From positions 20,432-84,431 of the forward strand of contig SVPZ01000005.1 in the NCBI GenBank assembly GCA_015065605.1: 64,000 nucleotides of DNA, read 5' to 3'. Below the pieces are notes generated by a model that did no database searches, was not told the origin of the DNA, and saw nothing but the letters and a program-made list of their open reading frames with translations. Numbering within the stretch: position 1 is the first letter of the stretch; every line of letters begins with the position of its first letter. Made by a program: the position numbers and the translations under genes. The DNA is from Oscillospiraceae bacterium (GTDB lineage: Bacteria; Bacillota; Clostridia; Oscillospirales; Acutalibacteraceae). Shown piece by piece: positions 26,501 through 36,500 of the stretch.

Positions 26501-27110
26501 AGACTTTACAAAGGGCGAAATTTCAACCTTCTGGAAGTTTATGTATCAGTACGGTTACTTTGAAGTAAACTGTAAGCTCAGCGAACCTCCTTCACACGTT
26601 GGTTGGTGGATAAACGGTGCTAGCATACCCTCTATTTACCCGAGAGAAGCAAGAGGCTGTATGACCGAGTACGACCTTATTGAAAACTACGGTAGAATGG
26701 ACTACTATGCTACCGCTATCCATAATTGGTGGGGAAGTAACTCCATAAAGGATACGGGTCATATCAGTATCCCCGATTCTTACGGTATTGGCGAGAGCGC
26801 TAACACCTACGTTCCCGATGACGATGAAACCAGTATGTATGATAATTATCATATTTTAACTTTCCTTTGGGAAAACGACAGACTGGTATTTGCTCTTGAC
26901 GGTATTAAGTATTACGAGTACGTAAGCTACGAATACTATAAAGAGCGTATGCCTAACTATATCATTTTGAGTCAGGGTATGGGTAACCGTGACTACGGTG
27001 TTGCATACGATATTGATAAGCATGACGATTATTATGAAACCCTTATTGATTACGTTCGTATTTATCAGAACGAAGCAATGGGAAGCCGTATAGTAAACGC
27101 TAAAAAATAA
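20559..27110 (+). CDS. Giant secreted multi-CBM/Flg_new protein fused to GH16
   Basis: This 2183-residue protein has a signal peptide (1 to about 40). About seven CBM-like sandwiches (opening FESY, FEGYY, FDNYT or FENYLY; closing with V-x-x-D-x-V) alternate with six InlB/Flg_new repeats (FKGWF, FYGWA, FIGWY, FYGWY, VEGWY, FNGWF) to about residue 1600. Next come the TEEA...LRFYFSY module shared with the 5810 esterase (about 1606-1765), one GH67N/GH20b-like domain (about 1767-1895, IVIGDTKREAS and LIIKGGSDLAT) and a C-terminal GH16 domain (about 1900-2170). The catalytic set is Glu2037, Asp2039, Glu2042 in TEYDLIEN. No anchor is visible. It combines in one chain what the five downstream gene pairs split in two. 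Confidence 0.88.
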   Translation: MKNSLISAIKLPKRLLALVLTFLMVLSVAVIPQGITVSAASYLDEKIYDFKENSGTVYGSGATVKDSKGVTRTVSGAGFSWTHDVSDGVLSLTDTRGARNARDTYFVFNDNSGIYELKTNASYTVSLRFRVVSKQVSFVYNNYTYPTSSQKTFVKLAYGLNSKTEIGDIALITTGGTTFTRVAEDGSTVSLPIGEWHELSFDFATPSTFADGENFLLLNAKTFNGVNIEFDDVSVSRIPSVKLVTTKGTLDNTIIPVKIGDKFDLPNPKLATSTTDYSNFGTDFKGWFTDSACTKPFTDEYVTEQNCDITLYAGFSDEVFGFESYSRVSQYCSPNHFFSLVENPEEAYSGRGFMHYHYTEEYWSQPYSGGPSLYQGRREASENNISVKTVKPSTSYVISFKYRFLEGSGSINVSIGRAGSNIWWAQSFFTLVEKKTFVNDNSGEWKEYRATFTTPESLLGGENNWATCNVLYIMLHATDNRYTEVYVDEVVVKEIKDNTEIKLVANGGTFDGGKTTVTQNATLGDDIASFPFPTRDEYDFYGWAFDKNGSEMVTAQTVDASVYDNTLYAVWSRNMGFEGYYYDLESPDRNNYVSDTVSIVKENAKRGFYSAKLTSNGTAQNVIAMNPINNKTRYLVTFYYDLKSAAGDVKVQFASMNYNINDNSEVNKYGATYTISKEDAGKGYKMGAVIIDTDFLKVNADRLAMLISGTSGDYTVYFDSIELRTLTVNDGYVLLADTFTGDYQVVIGKVGEKINPEIAVADSNKFIGWYNDSQLTSIYKNDKTFTRDYSVIYAGFIGGEGYDNYTVNGTNTEVAFEKGNKYLKLSKTASEKIHSTTASKRYAVEFSYRVDAITADTTVTVGNKDVNLTTADVSTNWQKYHMVVTADSADLNLSVNGNDSFVLCIDNVIVYEITDNMTVITFDQKDGYGEDTVRVGVKGIEIAMPSVLGVGDEVFYGWYKDTALTTPFVSKVYPEDDITVYGRWATNPRTTINFNDFDQSVYFTENNTSNAYLTGSSDYDLCLDLTSEEAGYENYAPLVNKDGYYKLQSNTTYAVKFDFLIKSYTSGATMTINFFASSSDEFTKGNALGKNTELKFAYATRAYYAYFTTGDLAEGEDALYIYVQKGTKKSTLLLDNIVITRVDEGRNHVIGVDPYNATAIYEASGNYGAEIDYPNIDNKNYVVEGWYNDFETTDCHTSNLHKEEPVTVLHIRWDIKTIDFENYLYENGNRYTVGDDISLSAEEQYDTVRSLKYDYKYAIKYFETSNNTVGLGRVNDDSTYRITFRYKITAAQGDVDIKFLTAHQTNRWAFITNYDEATYRIYSSEIGNGWQEATVYLTTDFYSIGTSGMFMTFNPVVEGETTVYIDAVDVKTVREPAILAFIGKDGGGVHYVSGNVGDTVNVPDVIPASQFASFNGWFNDKECTQSFSGATLVEGINYVYSDWTEKAESFDNYTYASKDGNNFAQNTVVGNGEITVNSAENGLNGLRIGKLNNNTTYKVTFKYKTNAATTVKFATADEMSFYKNNTSYNDEGNFFEAVADGKENTATVYLTTAFTYSVPKDNNMNAVDNKNAEFGDMLYMYFDNKAGDSVTVTDVAVEEIEAVASLGTSVLTEEASKLAGKQALRFYFSYKTDNIVNTTIDGKEFTVIERGIIFKNARNTATGEMNGDKVTVKPIVLANKDDKGFTAISKTNGFNQYWTYDNKTESLVFSGYVKDFALKDARLMGARGYIKVKDEDGNIYTFYSADKKTTVKEGVEANSEITDTKVHTFGGETFDKFTIVHPKLMPYIYGRQIEFLMEYLKETHKTDLVRVTEKAKETDLEIVIGDTKREASDLVTVENEDQYVIAVRGTKLIIKGGSDLATMQGVKDFIDYLKMKDSLGCGADLKDGYTKYGFVSKTMDDYKLTFNDDFDGATLDTSKWGAYTAQSKANGYKTVSNLDGYCYTYSVGEGGYTTATGRVVENAVGVRDGNAVLTTGRLNDKDFTKGEISTFWKFMYQYGYFEVNCKLSEPPSHVGWWINGASIPSIYPREARGCMTEYDLIENYGRMDYYATAIHNWWGSNSIKDTGHISIPDSYGIGESANTYVPDDDETSMYDNYHILTFLWENDRLVFALDGIKYYEYVSYEYYKERMPNYIILSQGMGNRDYGVAYDIDKHDDYYETLIDYVRIYQNEAMGSRIVNAKK

Positions 27111-27120
27111 ATAATACTAT

Positions 27121-27161
27121 AACAGCCTTGTGAACAAAAAGATTCACGGGGCTGTTTTTTT
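27121..27161 (+). terminator. Rho-independent terminator after 20559 gene
   Basis: AACAGCCTTGTGAA pairs with TTCACGGGGCTGTT through two G-T pairs, followed by seven T. Confidence 0.92.
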
Positions 27162-27234
27162 GTCCGACATTGGTCGGAATAGTCCATTGTAATAACCTTT
27201 AAACTGTGGTAGTATAAAATTGCAATGCTTTATA

Positions 27235-27263
27235 TTGACAAAAACGTCAATATGTGATATAAT
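27235..27263 (+). promoter_or_regulatory. Perfect-consensus sigma-A promoter of unit 1
   Basis: TTGACA (27235-27240), a 17-bp spacer and TATAAT (27258-27263) lie 36 nt before the ATG. Confidence 0.92.
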
Positions 27264-27299
27264 TATCAAACTAAACAAATACAAGGAGAAGTTTGCGTT

Positions 27300-29165
27300 A
27301 TGAAAGGGAAAAAAGTAAGCGTTAAAAGAATACTTATTGCAGTATGTACTTTATTGTTGCTTATAAGTGCCGTTTACGTTCCGGTATCGCTGACTGCATT
27401 TGCAGAAAGCAATATCATCACCTGTGATTTTGAGAAATCCGTGCTTACCAACGATAGTGACAAGAATAAAGAAGAGTTAAATAAAAATGGCATAGGTATT
27501 TATGGCTGGAGTGGAGATATTCTCAAATATGAAGGGGATAACACCCTGTGCTTAATTCATAATAATGCATCGCAGAATTGGTGTACGATAGGCGGCTACC
27601 GTTTGAATAGCGACGGCAAAATGCTTAATTTAAAGCCTGACACTTCATACGCAGTTACCTTCAAATTAAAGGTTGTCTGCGGACCTGTTTCCATAACGGG
27701 AAGTAATAGTTCCCCTGCGACCGTATCAATAGGCTACGGAGCACGTTTCGATGCTGCTCTTCCCGGTAATTCAACCAACTACGTAAACACTTTAGGTAAT
27801 AAAATCAGCGACGTTGTTTCTTTAGGAAAGGATGCTGAGAGTTTTACCCTTTATAATAACGGTGTTGCATCTATGGCAGAGTTTTCTAACCAGTGGAATG
27901 ACGTATATTATACCTTCACAACTCCTGCCGCAAGCGCTCTTTCGGGCAAAGATATGGCGCTTACCGTCTTTTCTAATAGATTCTATGGAATGGAAGTTTA
28001 TATTGACGACGTAAGACTTGTTGAAATTGCAAAGGGCGACGGCGCAGTTCTCTTGGTTGATGAATATGGACAAAAATTGGACATTTTAATCGGTAAAGTA
28101 GGCGAAACCGCAACTCTCGACGATATCAGCAACAGAAAAAATCAGAATGACCACGTTTTTGAAGGTTGGCACACCGACAAAGCTTTAACCGAAAAAGCGG
28201 AAGAGGTTTTATTTAATGATAAGGTGAGTGTGCTTTATTCTAAATGGGAAGCGCCCGTAACCTATACCTTCGTTGACACCCTCTCTGATAAAGAAATAAA
28301 GTTGAACGGCAAGGCAGGGGAAAGCATTACTTTCCCGAACGACCCTACGGACGCAAAGGACGAAAGCTGGTTTATGGGTTGGTATCACGAAGCAGAACTG
28401 AAAAACGAATTTACCGATACCAAATTCGGCTATAAGAGCAAGACCGTTTACAGTAAGTGGCTTAAAGAAATTCCTACTTTGACTCAGGATTTTGAAAACT
28501 ATACCAAACATGAATATAAAATAGTTCAGGAAAAAGGTTATAACGTTAAGGATAACAGACTTTATTTTTCCATGATGATGGAAAAGCAGTCGAAGGAAAC
28601 CTATGGCGAAAGCGGTAATGCCATTAAGTTTGCTTGGGATAAAAATATGGTTAAAGATCCCAACAATCCGTCTTCCTATGATGCCGCTTCGCGTTATAAC
28701 CAGATGGATATGTACGTGTGGCTCGGCGGTGGACTTGATAACAATCAGGAATACGTGGTGACCTTTAAATATAAGGTTGAAAAAGCAGATACCGACATGA
28801 ATTTCTACGTTGCTTCCGCTATGACGCATAATATCTGGGCAAATTATTTTGTAGCTCCCAATACCGCGGCTGTTAGTAAGAATGATGCGGGAAAGGGCTG
28901 GAAGGAAGCAACCCTTACCTTTACAACCAAATATAAAAACGACACCTCAAAGGATATGTTCCTTGGAGTAAAACTTGTCAAGAACGAAAACGTAACCCTT
29001 TACTTTGACGACGTTTCCATAAAGCCTAAGGCTCAGCCCTATGAAGCATTTGTTAACGTTGAAACCAATACTAAAGACGGTGCACTGACCGTAACCGGCA
29101 GACGCGGCGAAGAAATAGTTCTTCCCTCTGTTACACATCCCGAAGGTGCAGAATTTTTGGGTTAG
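27300..29165 (+). CDS. Unit 1 giant surface protein, N-terminal part ending at in-frame TAG
   Basis: This part has 621 residues: a signal peptide (1 to about 37), a CBM-like domain (about 38-240), two Flg_new repeats (about 250-385, FEGWH and FMGWY), a second CBM-like domain opening LTQDFENY (about 395-585) and the start of a third Flg_new repeat. Translation stops at TAG (29163-29165) in the middle of the repeat's core (EFLG*YLDKN). The same frame then stays open to 31454 with full homology to the paralogues, so this is one gene cut by a nonsense codon, not a true short gene. The product as read would be exported but lack its membrane anchor. ACAAGGAGAAG supplies the ribosome site. Confidence 0.85.
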   Translation: MKGKKVSVKRILIAVCTLLLLISAVYVPVSLTAFAESNIITCDFEKSVLTNDSDKNKEELNKNGIGIYGWSGDILKYEGDNTLCLIHNNASQNWCTIGGYRLNSDGKMLNLKPDTSYAVTFKLKVVCGPVSITGSNSSPATVSIGYGARFDAALPGNSTNYVNTLGNKISDVVSLGKDAESFTLYNNGVASMAEFSNQWNDVYYTFTTPAASALSGKDMALTVFSNRFYGMEVYIDDVRLVEIAKGDGAVLLVDEYGQKLDILIGKVGETATLDDISNRKNQNDHVFEGWHTDKALTEKAEEVLFNDKVSVLYSKWEAPVTYTFVDTLSDKEIKLNGKAGESITFPNDPTDAKDESWFMGWYHEAELKNEFTDTKFGYKSKTVYSKWLKEIPTLTQDFENYTKHEYKIVQEKGYNVKDNRLYFSMMMEKQSKETYGESGNAIKFAWDKNMVKDPNNPSSYDAASRYNQMDMYVWLGGGLDNNQEYVVTFKYKVEKADTDMNFYVASAMTHNIWANYFVAPNTAAVSKNDAGKGWKEATLTFTTKYKNDTSKDMFLGVKLVKNENVTLYFDDVSIKPKAQPYEAFVNVETNTKDGALTVTGRRGEEIVLPSVTHPEGAEFLG

Positions 29166-31454
29166 TATCTTGATAAAAACCTTAAGGAAAAGTTTACCGG
29201 CGCAAAATACGGACGTAATCCCATTACCGTTTATGCTAAATGGGGACGTAGCGTTCTTACCTTCAAAAACTATGGCGACACTTATTTCTCTACACCCGAT
29301 AACTGCGGTTTCGGTAAGGAACTTCTTATAGACGAAAGCGGTCTTGGACTCAATGACGATTATGCGCTTCGCGTAAACTTCCGCGGTGACCACGTTTATA
29401 AGACTCTCGCAGACGGCACTGTTTTGTATATGAACATTCGCGCCCGTGAATATGACCATACTGCACAGGTTGCAAGAAATCTGACAACCGATACTGCGTA
29501 CAGACTTTCCTTCTGGGTGAAGGTAAATGATGCCAATACCGATATAGACGTCAGACTTGTAAGCGGACACAGATCAAATATCTGGGTTCTTGATCAGCGT
29601 ACTATATATGACGGCGCAAAGGTCACCGTTTCCAAAGATACTGATGAATGGGTAGAGAAGGTAATCTACTTTACCAGTAACGTAAAGGGTGACGGCGATA
29701 CTCTTTATATGGTATTCAATTTCCATTCTTCAGAGATTAGCGCTTATGCAGATGCGCTTGTTGATAACGTGCTTCTTGAAGAGGTGGCTCCTCCTTACGT
29801 AATGTTTGATACCTTAAACGGTGAAGAGGCTATCTTCCTTAAGGGTAAGGACGGAGAAAAAATAAAATTCCCCGAAGCACCCAAGAAATTCGGCAGCACT
29901 TTTAAGGGCTGGTATGTTGATAAGGCTTGTACCGAGAAGTTTACCGCTACTACCTTTACCGAGGAAACAGGGCTTACTGTATATGCGGGTTATTCTTTGA
30001 ACAACTCAGCAATCTATACCTTCGAAAATTACGGTCTTAAACCTAATGCCCTTTCTCCCGGTAAGTATCATATGGAAGATGCCAAACTTAAAAAAGCAGG
30101 CAGTAACGTAATTGAATTTGACAGAACGGGCAAATATAACCCCGGTATGTCCTTTGTGGGTATTGCTCACGGTACCGTTCAGGCACAGGTTCAAAAGGGC
30201 GACGTTTACATCATTACCTATAAATACCGTCTTACAAAAGCAGTTACCGGAAATCTCAAGATGAGTTGGTATGCAGCACATATAGATAACTTCTGGGCAT
30301 ACCGTTCAGAACTTTCCTCCGGATTAACCGTGTCAATGAACGAAAAAACGGGAGTCTGGAAGACGGTGTCATTGGCTGTTGACACTTCTAATATCAACGT
30401 CAGAGACGGCGTTATGGATAACGCAGTTTACTTAGGTATAACAGGCGGTAAGGGAGGAATACTCCAGATCGACGACGTTAAGATTACCCGTGTTCCCAAG
30501 GGACAGTGTATTGCTGTTGTTAATACTGGCGGATGCAGTTCTATTCCCGATATGTTTATCGGTAAGGAAGGCACCGATTTTTCCAAAAAACTTCCCAAGA
30601 ATCCCGAGGTTAAGGGTATGAAATTCGTAGGCTACTTTACCAAGGATGCCTCCCAAAAATACGTACTGCTTACCGAAGAGAATATGAAGTTAAGGAAGGA
30701 ACCACTTAATATCTATGCCCGTTTCTTTAATGAAAAAGTAGGACAGAATTTTGACGGAGAAGATTTCAAGAACGCTGTTGATTCTATGGATGGCTTCACC
30801 GTATTCGACTTCGACTATGAGCATTACGATAGTCAGTCTTCGGGTAATTCTAAAGATAACGTAACAAGCGGAAGATATTCTCTTCACAGAAAAGGCGAAT
30901 CCCGTCACGTAGAAGGTTCTGTTATTCTGACTCTTGGAAATAACATTTCCGAAACTTCCCGTTATACCGTAACAATGAAGGTTAAACTCGGAAAGCACCT
31001 ACATACCGACGGCGCTATAAAAATTGTTTCGGGACGAAGCTATCTCTATCCGTGGACCTGGACGGGTGACTTCTATCCCGTAGTTCCCATAGCCGACCTT
31101 AAGGAAGGTGAGTGGGTAGAGGTTTCCTATACCTTTAACTCTGTTGAAGGATTTGTTACTCTTACAACACCCGGTTATTGCGAACTCTTTATTGACGACG
31201 TTGTGTTTACCTTGGTTGATGAAAAAACACCTCTTTCAACACCAAAGGAATATACCGAATACGTAACTGTTCCGAGAGATGAAAACGGTAACGTATTGGG
31301 AATAGTTAATAAACCTATTGATATTGATACTATTATTGATGAATCTCTCGGCAAAGGCGCACCCATAGTTCTTTATGTTGCTATTGGCGCAGGCGCACTT
31401 CTTATAATTGCCGCAGTAGTTCTTTTAATTGTATTAAAAAAGAAAAAAGCGTAA
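29166..31454 (+). pseudogene. Unit 1 giant surface protein, C-terminal part after TAG
   Basis: The frame of the 27300 gene continues here for 762 codons: the rest of the third Flg_new repeat, three more CBM-like domains alternating with Flg_new repeats (FKGWY, FVGYF), the conserved last CBM-like domain (with KDNVTSGRYSLHRKGES), a membrane helix (LLIIAAVVLLIVL) and a KKKKA tail. The first in-frame ATG is at 29424, with no ribosome site and no signal peptide, so independent export is unlikely. It would be made only by TAG read-through, a tRNA suppressor, or if the TAG is a sequencing or population variant. Without the TAG the full protein is 1384 residues, one CBM shorter than its paralogues. 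Confidence 0.8.
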
Positions 31455-31466
31455 GGAGGGGTAAAA

Positions 31467-33338
31467 ATGAATATTAAGAAAATTATTGCTATAGTTCTTT
31501 GCATCTTTACCCTTGTTACCCTTACAGGCTGTTTTGGGGCAAGTCTTCCCGCAAGCATTGACGATGAAGGAAAATTCGTTTACGCCATTACTCGTTCGGG
31601 CGCAGAAAAGTCAGTTGAGATTGACGATGCCGCACGTGTTTTGCGTACCGCTATGAAGGATGGCTTTGACTGTAAAATTTCTATGATTAAGGATACTGCT
31701 TACGAGGATTATGACGGAAACTACGAAATCCTTATAGGCGACACCAACCGAGAAGCATCCAAAACCGCAAAGGACCGTCTTTTGAATAACCGTCCCAATA
31801 ATGCAAACGATTTTATTGTGGCTGTTATTGATGAAAAAATTTGTATTAATTCCGTACAGAAAAGTGTAATAGTACACGCAGTAAACTGGTTTGCTAAAAA
31901 TTTCTGCGCAAGTGTTGAAGATTGGGCAAAGCTTAAAAAAGGCTACGAGTTCATTTATGAACACGAAAACGTAAGCGGCGCAATAAATACCGTTGCAGAT
32001 GCTGACCTTGGTACCTATACCGTGGTTATGCCGAGAGTTGCTTCCTATCTCGTGGGCTTTGGCGCTGAGGAATTTGAAGATTACTATACCAATTTCGGTT
32101 ATAAGATAAACGCCGTTGAGGATATCGACCCCGAGGTTGAAAGAGAAATTCTCTTCGGTGATACTTCCCGTAAGGAAAGTCAGTCGGTTAAGGTTGAAGG
32201 CGACAACTACGTAATTAAGGTTGTCGGCACGAAGCTGGTTGTTAAAGGCGGCACTGACCTTGCCACCCATAAGGCTAACGAAGTGCTTATGGCTGAAATC
32301 AAAAAGATGGAAAGCGGCACAGGCTTTAACTGGAGTGACGGCTATACCATTAACGGAAAGTACGATCCAAACGAAAAGGGCGCTTATACTCTTAACTGGA
32401 ACGATGAATTCGAGGGTACTGAAGTTGACCTTAATAAATGGGGTGACTATCGTAACAAGAGCCACGAAGTAGGAACTTCCTGCCTTGGCGGATTTTACGG
32501 TAATCAGGACGTTTTCGGTGATACCGCATATAAAGGACCGGGAACCGTAAGAGATCTTATTTATCAGGCAGACGGTAAGCTTCATCTCGGCGCTCAGCAC
32601 GTTGCCGAAAAGGACTTTGTAAACGGTCAGGTTTCTACCTATTATACAATGGTTTACCGCTACGGCTTCTTTGAAATTCGCGCCCGTCATGCTGAAACCC
32701 CTGCAAACGTAGGTTATTGGGCAAACGGCGCTTCTTCCGATTCGGCAGAGGCAGTAAAACGTTTCGGTACAGTTCAGCAAAGACCTGCCATGACCGAAAT
32801 AGATATGCTTGAAAACTTCGGAAGCAACACCGCCTTCCACAGTAACGTTCACCGTTGGTGGTCCAGTAAAAACATTGAAGGCGCTACTGTGGGAAGCGAC
32901 CATAATGCTCTTGACGGTAGTTCGAAATACTCCGGTAACAGCCTTAATAATAAGAAAAAGGTATATGATACCGAACGTTATGGCGATGACTTAAGCAAGG
33001 ACTTCCACCTTTATGGTTGTTATTGGGACGATTCTTGTATGAAGTTCTATTTCGACGGTAAGGTTTATCTTGATTATCAGTTTGATGAAAATCAGTCGGT
33101 ATCGGTACATTGTCTTATGAACTACTTTAATACCGAGTGTCATATAGGAAGCGCTGCCTATGGCGTAACCTATGACCCTGATGAGCATAAAGATTATTAC
33201 GAAACCGAAATAGATTACATTCGTATCTATCAGTCCGACCGTTTCAACAGTCAGATGATTACCGCTTGGCCCGAAAGACAGGCAAATGGTACTTCCACCA
33301 TTCGCTACCCCGACCACGACGTAGCGCGTAAATATTAA
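31467..33338 (+). CDS. GH16 lipoprotein, unit 1
   Basis: This 623-residue protein has a lipobox LTGC at about residues 19-22, so it is lipid-anchored outside. Two related alpha/beta domains (about 30-165 and 175-290) share EILIGDTNREAS-like and NYVIKVVGTKLVVKGG-like signatures, resembling GH67N/GH20b domains. A GH16 jelly roll (about 306-600) follows, opening YTLNWNDEFEG. Catalytic residues are Glu444, Asp446 and Glu449 (TEIDMLENFG), all present. It ends with the tail NSQMITAWPE...RYPDHD seen in every copy. It starts 12 nt after the surface-protein frame with GGAGGGG overlapping that stop, so it is co-transcribed. The likely role is endo-hydrolysis of a beta-glycan; the substrate is unknown. 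Confidence 0.92.
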   Translation: MNIKKIIAIVLCIFTLVTLTGCFGASLPASIDDEGKFVYAITRSGAEKSVEIDDAARVLRTAMKDGFDCKISMIKDTAYEDYDGNYEILIGDTNREASKTAKDRLLNNRPNNANDFIVAVIDEKICINSVQKSVIVHAVNWFAKNFCASVEDWAKLKKGYEFIYEHENVSGAINTVADADLGTYTVVMPRVASYLVGFGAEEFEDYYTNFGYKINAVEDIDPEVEREILFGDTSRKESQSVKVEGDNYVIKVVGTKLVVKGGTDLATHKANEVLMAEIKKMESGTGFNWSDGYTINGKYDPNEKGAYTLNWNDEFEGTEVDLNKWGDYRNKSHEVGTSCLGGFYGNQDVFGDTAYKGPGTVRDLIYQADGKLHLGAQHVAEKDFVNGQVSTYYTMVYRYGFFEIRARHAETPANVGYWANGASSDSAEAVKRFGTVQQRPAMTEIDMLENFGSNTAFHSNVHRWWSSKNIEGATVGSDHNALDGSSKYSGNSLNNKKKVYDTERYGDDLSKDFHLYGCYWDDSCMKFYFDGKVYLDYQFDENQSVSVHCLMNYFNTECHIGSAAYGVTYDPDEHKDYYETEIDYIRIYQSDRFNSQMITAWPERQANGTSTIRYPDHDVARKY

Positions 33339-33347
33339 TTTATAAGA

Positions 33348-33376
33348 AAAAACGCAAGGAATTTCCTTGCGTTTTT
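33348..33376 (+). terminator. Terminator of unit 1
   Basis: AAAAACGCAAGGAA and TTCCTTGCGTTTTT are perfect arms with the T-run included. Confidence 0.93.
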
Positions 33377-33517
33377 CTGTTTTTCCATACAAAATACGGT
33401 AAAACGTGTAAAAAAAGTGGATTTTTCCATATTTATAGTGGATTTATCATATGGTAATTTGCCTTTTTTTGTAGTAGAATAAAAATGTAATAATGTAATA
33501 TACAAGGAGAAGTATTT

Positions 33518-36500
33518 ATGAATTTTACGAAAAGGGCTATGGGCATAGTATTGACTTTGGTGCTGCTGATCAGCGCGGTGTATATTCCTGTAACCTTAAG
33601 CGTCAGCGCGGCTCCCGCTTTAAGTGTTAAAGAAAACGTTACCGAAAGGTTTGATTTTGAAAACACTGCCGGCGGTGAAATTAATAAAGCAGAACTAAGC
33701 GATAAGGGCGTAGGCTATTACGGTTGGGCAGGCTACGTGACTACCCTTGCCGACGGTAATAAGGTGTTTACCTCTAAAGATACCTCTCAAAACACTTGGC
33801 TTACCAAGGGAGGCTTCCGTCTTAACAAAAAGGACGGAGATGCTTTTGGGGTTTATAATATTGAACCTTCTTCCACCTATGTTATTTCTCTTGATTTTCG
33901 CGTACTTTCACCGAGTAAACAGGTTGGCGATACGGTAAATAATGCTTCTTCAGGAATAAGACTCAGCTACGGCGCAACCCATACCGATGCGTATGATAAG
34001 ACTAATGCCGTTAACGGAAAGAGAGGCGACGTTGAGTATATTCTCTCTTCCGCACAGAACAGCGCAACCTATACCGTTTCCTCTGAAGAGGGCAAAATAG
34101 AATATCCCTACGGTAATGAATGGCACAGTGTTGTTTATACATATACTTCTCCTGCAAATTTGGGTGACGGAGATAAATCTCTCCTTTTGTGGTGTGAAAC
34201 CTATCCCGGTTTTCACTGTGAAATTGATAACCTGACCGTTACTAAACTGGGTAGCGATATGGGACTTGTTGTGTTCAATGATGAATATTCGGGAAAAAGC
34301 GACCTTGCTTTCGGAAAAATCGGTACTGCCGTTAACTTTCCCGACGTAAGCGACAGAGCAAATTCGGCTGACCATAATTTTGAGGGTTGGTGCAAGGACC
34401 AAAACAGAACCCAAAGCGTGACCGAAGCCACCTTTACATCCGCTAAACAGATTTTTTATTCTAAATGGCGTTCTCCCGTTAATATAACCTTTAAGGATAC
34501 CTTTAATAAAACCGAAACCAAGATTTCGGGTATCCCCGGAGAAAAATTTAATTATCCAAAAGACCCTACCGATAAAGATAATAAACAGTGGTTTATGGGT
34601 TGGTTTACCGACGAAAAATATACTACCGAACATACGAGCGGAATTTTCTCCTATTCCGATATAACCCTCTATAGCCTTTGGAAATCAGAGGTTAAGGGAC
34701 TGACTCAGGACTTTGAAAACTATAATAAAGACAGCTATACCGTAAATACCAATTCATCGGGCAGAAAGGTAAGAAGTAATGCCGCATATTTTGGTGTCGG
34801 TATGTCAAAACAGCAAAAGGTTACCTATAATAACAGTAAATATGCCATAAAGCTTGACTGGGACCGTGAAATGAAGGTTGATAACAATAACGAACTTTCA
34901 TATGACTCGGCAAGATATTTTCATTATCAGGATAACGGTATTTGGCTCGGCAAGGGCATTGAAGACAAACAGGCATACGTAGCAAAGGTAATGGTTAATA
35001 TTGAAAAAGCCGATACCGATTTGCGACTTCTCGTTTTTTCGGCAGGTGAAGCTAATACCTGGCAGGATACCACACAGAGCGCCGCAGTTACCGTTTCTAA
35101 AAGCAAGGCGGGAAGCGGTTGGTTCGAGGTTGCAATTCCCTTCGTCAGCGATTTCTCTAAAAGTCCCGTTTGGTCAAATACAATGTATCTCGGCCATATG
35201 CCAAAGGAAAACAAGGATATCGTCGCTTACTTTGACGACGTGAAAATCGAAGCGGTTGCACAGCCCTATGAATCTCTTGTTACGATTGAAACAAATTACG
35301 GCGCAGAAAAAATCAATATAAAGGGTAAACGTGGCGAAGCCTTAATTCTTCCGACCCTTACTCATCCCGACGGAGCAGAATTCCTCGGCTATTTTGCCGA
35401 TAAAAACCTTACCGAAGAATTTGTTTTGGATAAATTCGGCAGAGGTAACCTTACCGTTTACGCTAAATGGTCAAAGGCTCCCATGTCCTTCAGGGAATAT
35501 CCCTATAAGGACGGCAATAAAACCTTTGGTCAGACTATGTCTATAATTAACGAAAAGGGCGTAGGAATAAACGACGATTACGCGCTTAAGTTCGCTTTCA
35601 AGGGTAACGATATCTATCAGACTAAAGAAGACGGCACCGTAATATATATGAATACCCGCGCTTCTCAACAGGAGCACGCCGCCTGTATAGGTACGGTAGA
35701 AAAGGGAAATCTTTATAAACTTTCCTTTAATTATAAAACGGGCGAAGGAAATAATTCTGGCTATAAAATGCAGGTTGTTTACGGCGCTGATAATATCTGG
35801 CAAGCCGAGGCAAGACAAGTGCTTTCCAATACTGCCGTAAATATGAGCGAGGAAGAAACCGAGTGGCAAACAATGGAAATTACCTTTGTTGCCGACCCTC
35901 CCGCTCCCACCTATGGTAACAATCTTTTCGTTCAGTTCTTCTCAAATAGCGCAAAGCTTGATGCAAACGTAAATGCATTCGTTGATAACGTAATGCTTAC
36001 TAAAATCGAAGGCGACGTAGTTTACCTTTTCGGTAACGGCGCAAAGGATACCTTTGTTGTGGGTAAGGCAGGGGATGAGTTCAAAATTCCCGAAGCCTTT
36101 AAAAACGGCAGAGCAGAACTTTTGGGCCTTTATACCGATGCCGAATTTGAAAATGAATTTACTCTAACCGCTATCCCCACAGGTGTTACCGTTCTTTACG
36201 CTAAATGGAGTGACGCTCCCATTACCTTCGAGGAAGAATACTATCCCTTTGATACCACAAAGGGTACGGGATTTGGACATACCACCAATATTGTAAATGA
36301 AAAAGGACTTGGTATCGACGACGACTGGGTAATGCGCTTTAATCTTGATGCTGATGCTGTTTATAATGCTAATGCAACGGGTAACGGCAAATATTGGCTT
36401 TCCCGTGTAAGTCAGCGCGACCACGTTTTCCCCATTGCAAAACTAAAGGACGGCGCTATTTACCGCCTTACCTATAATTACCGTTTTGCAAACGACGAGG

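Noticed and set aside
29163..29165. Recoding of TAG as Trp or another amino acid in this organism
   Set aside because: Only one in-frame TAG is seen; a simple TGG to TAG nonsense change or sequence error explains it. It is kept as a finding but not claimed.
27300..31454. Selenocysteine or pyrrolysine insertion at the unit 1 stop
   Set aside because: The position is an ordinary aromatic core residue of a repeat, with no catalytic role and no insertion signal recognised downstream.
33452..33480. Sigma-A promoter before unit 2
   Set aside because: The -10-like TAGAAT is good, but the hexamer at -35 (TGGTAA or ATGGTA) matches poorly; no full promoter could be supported.
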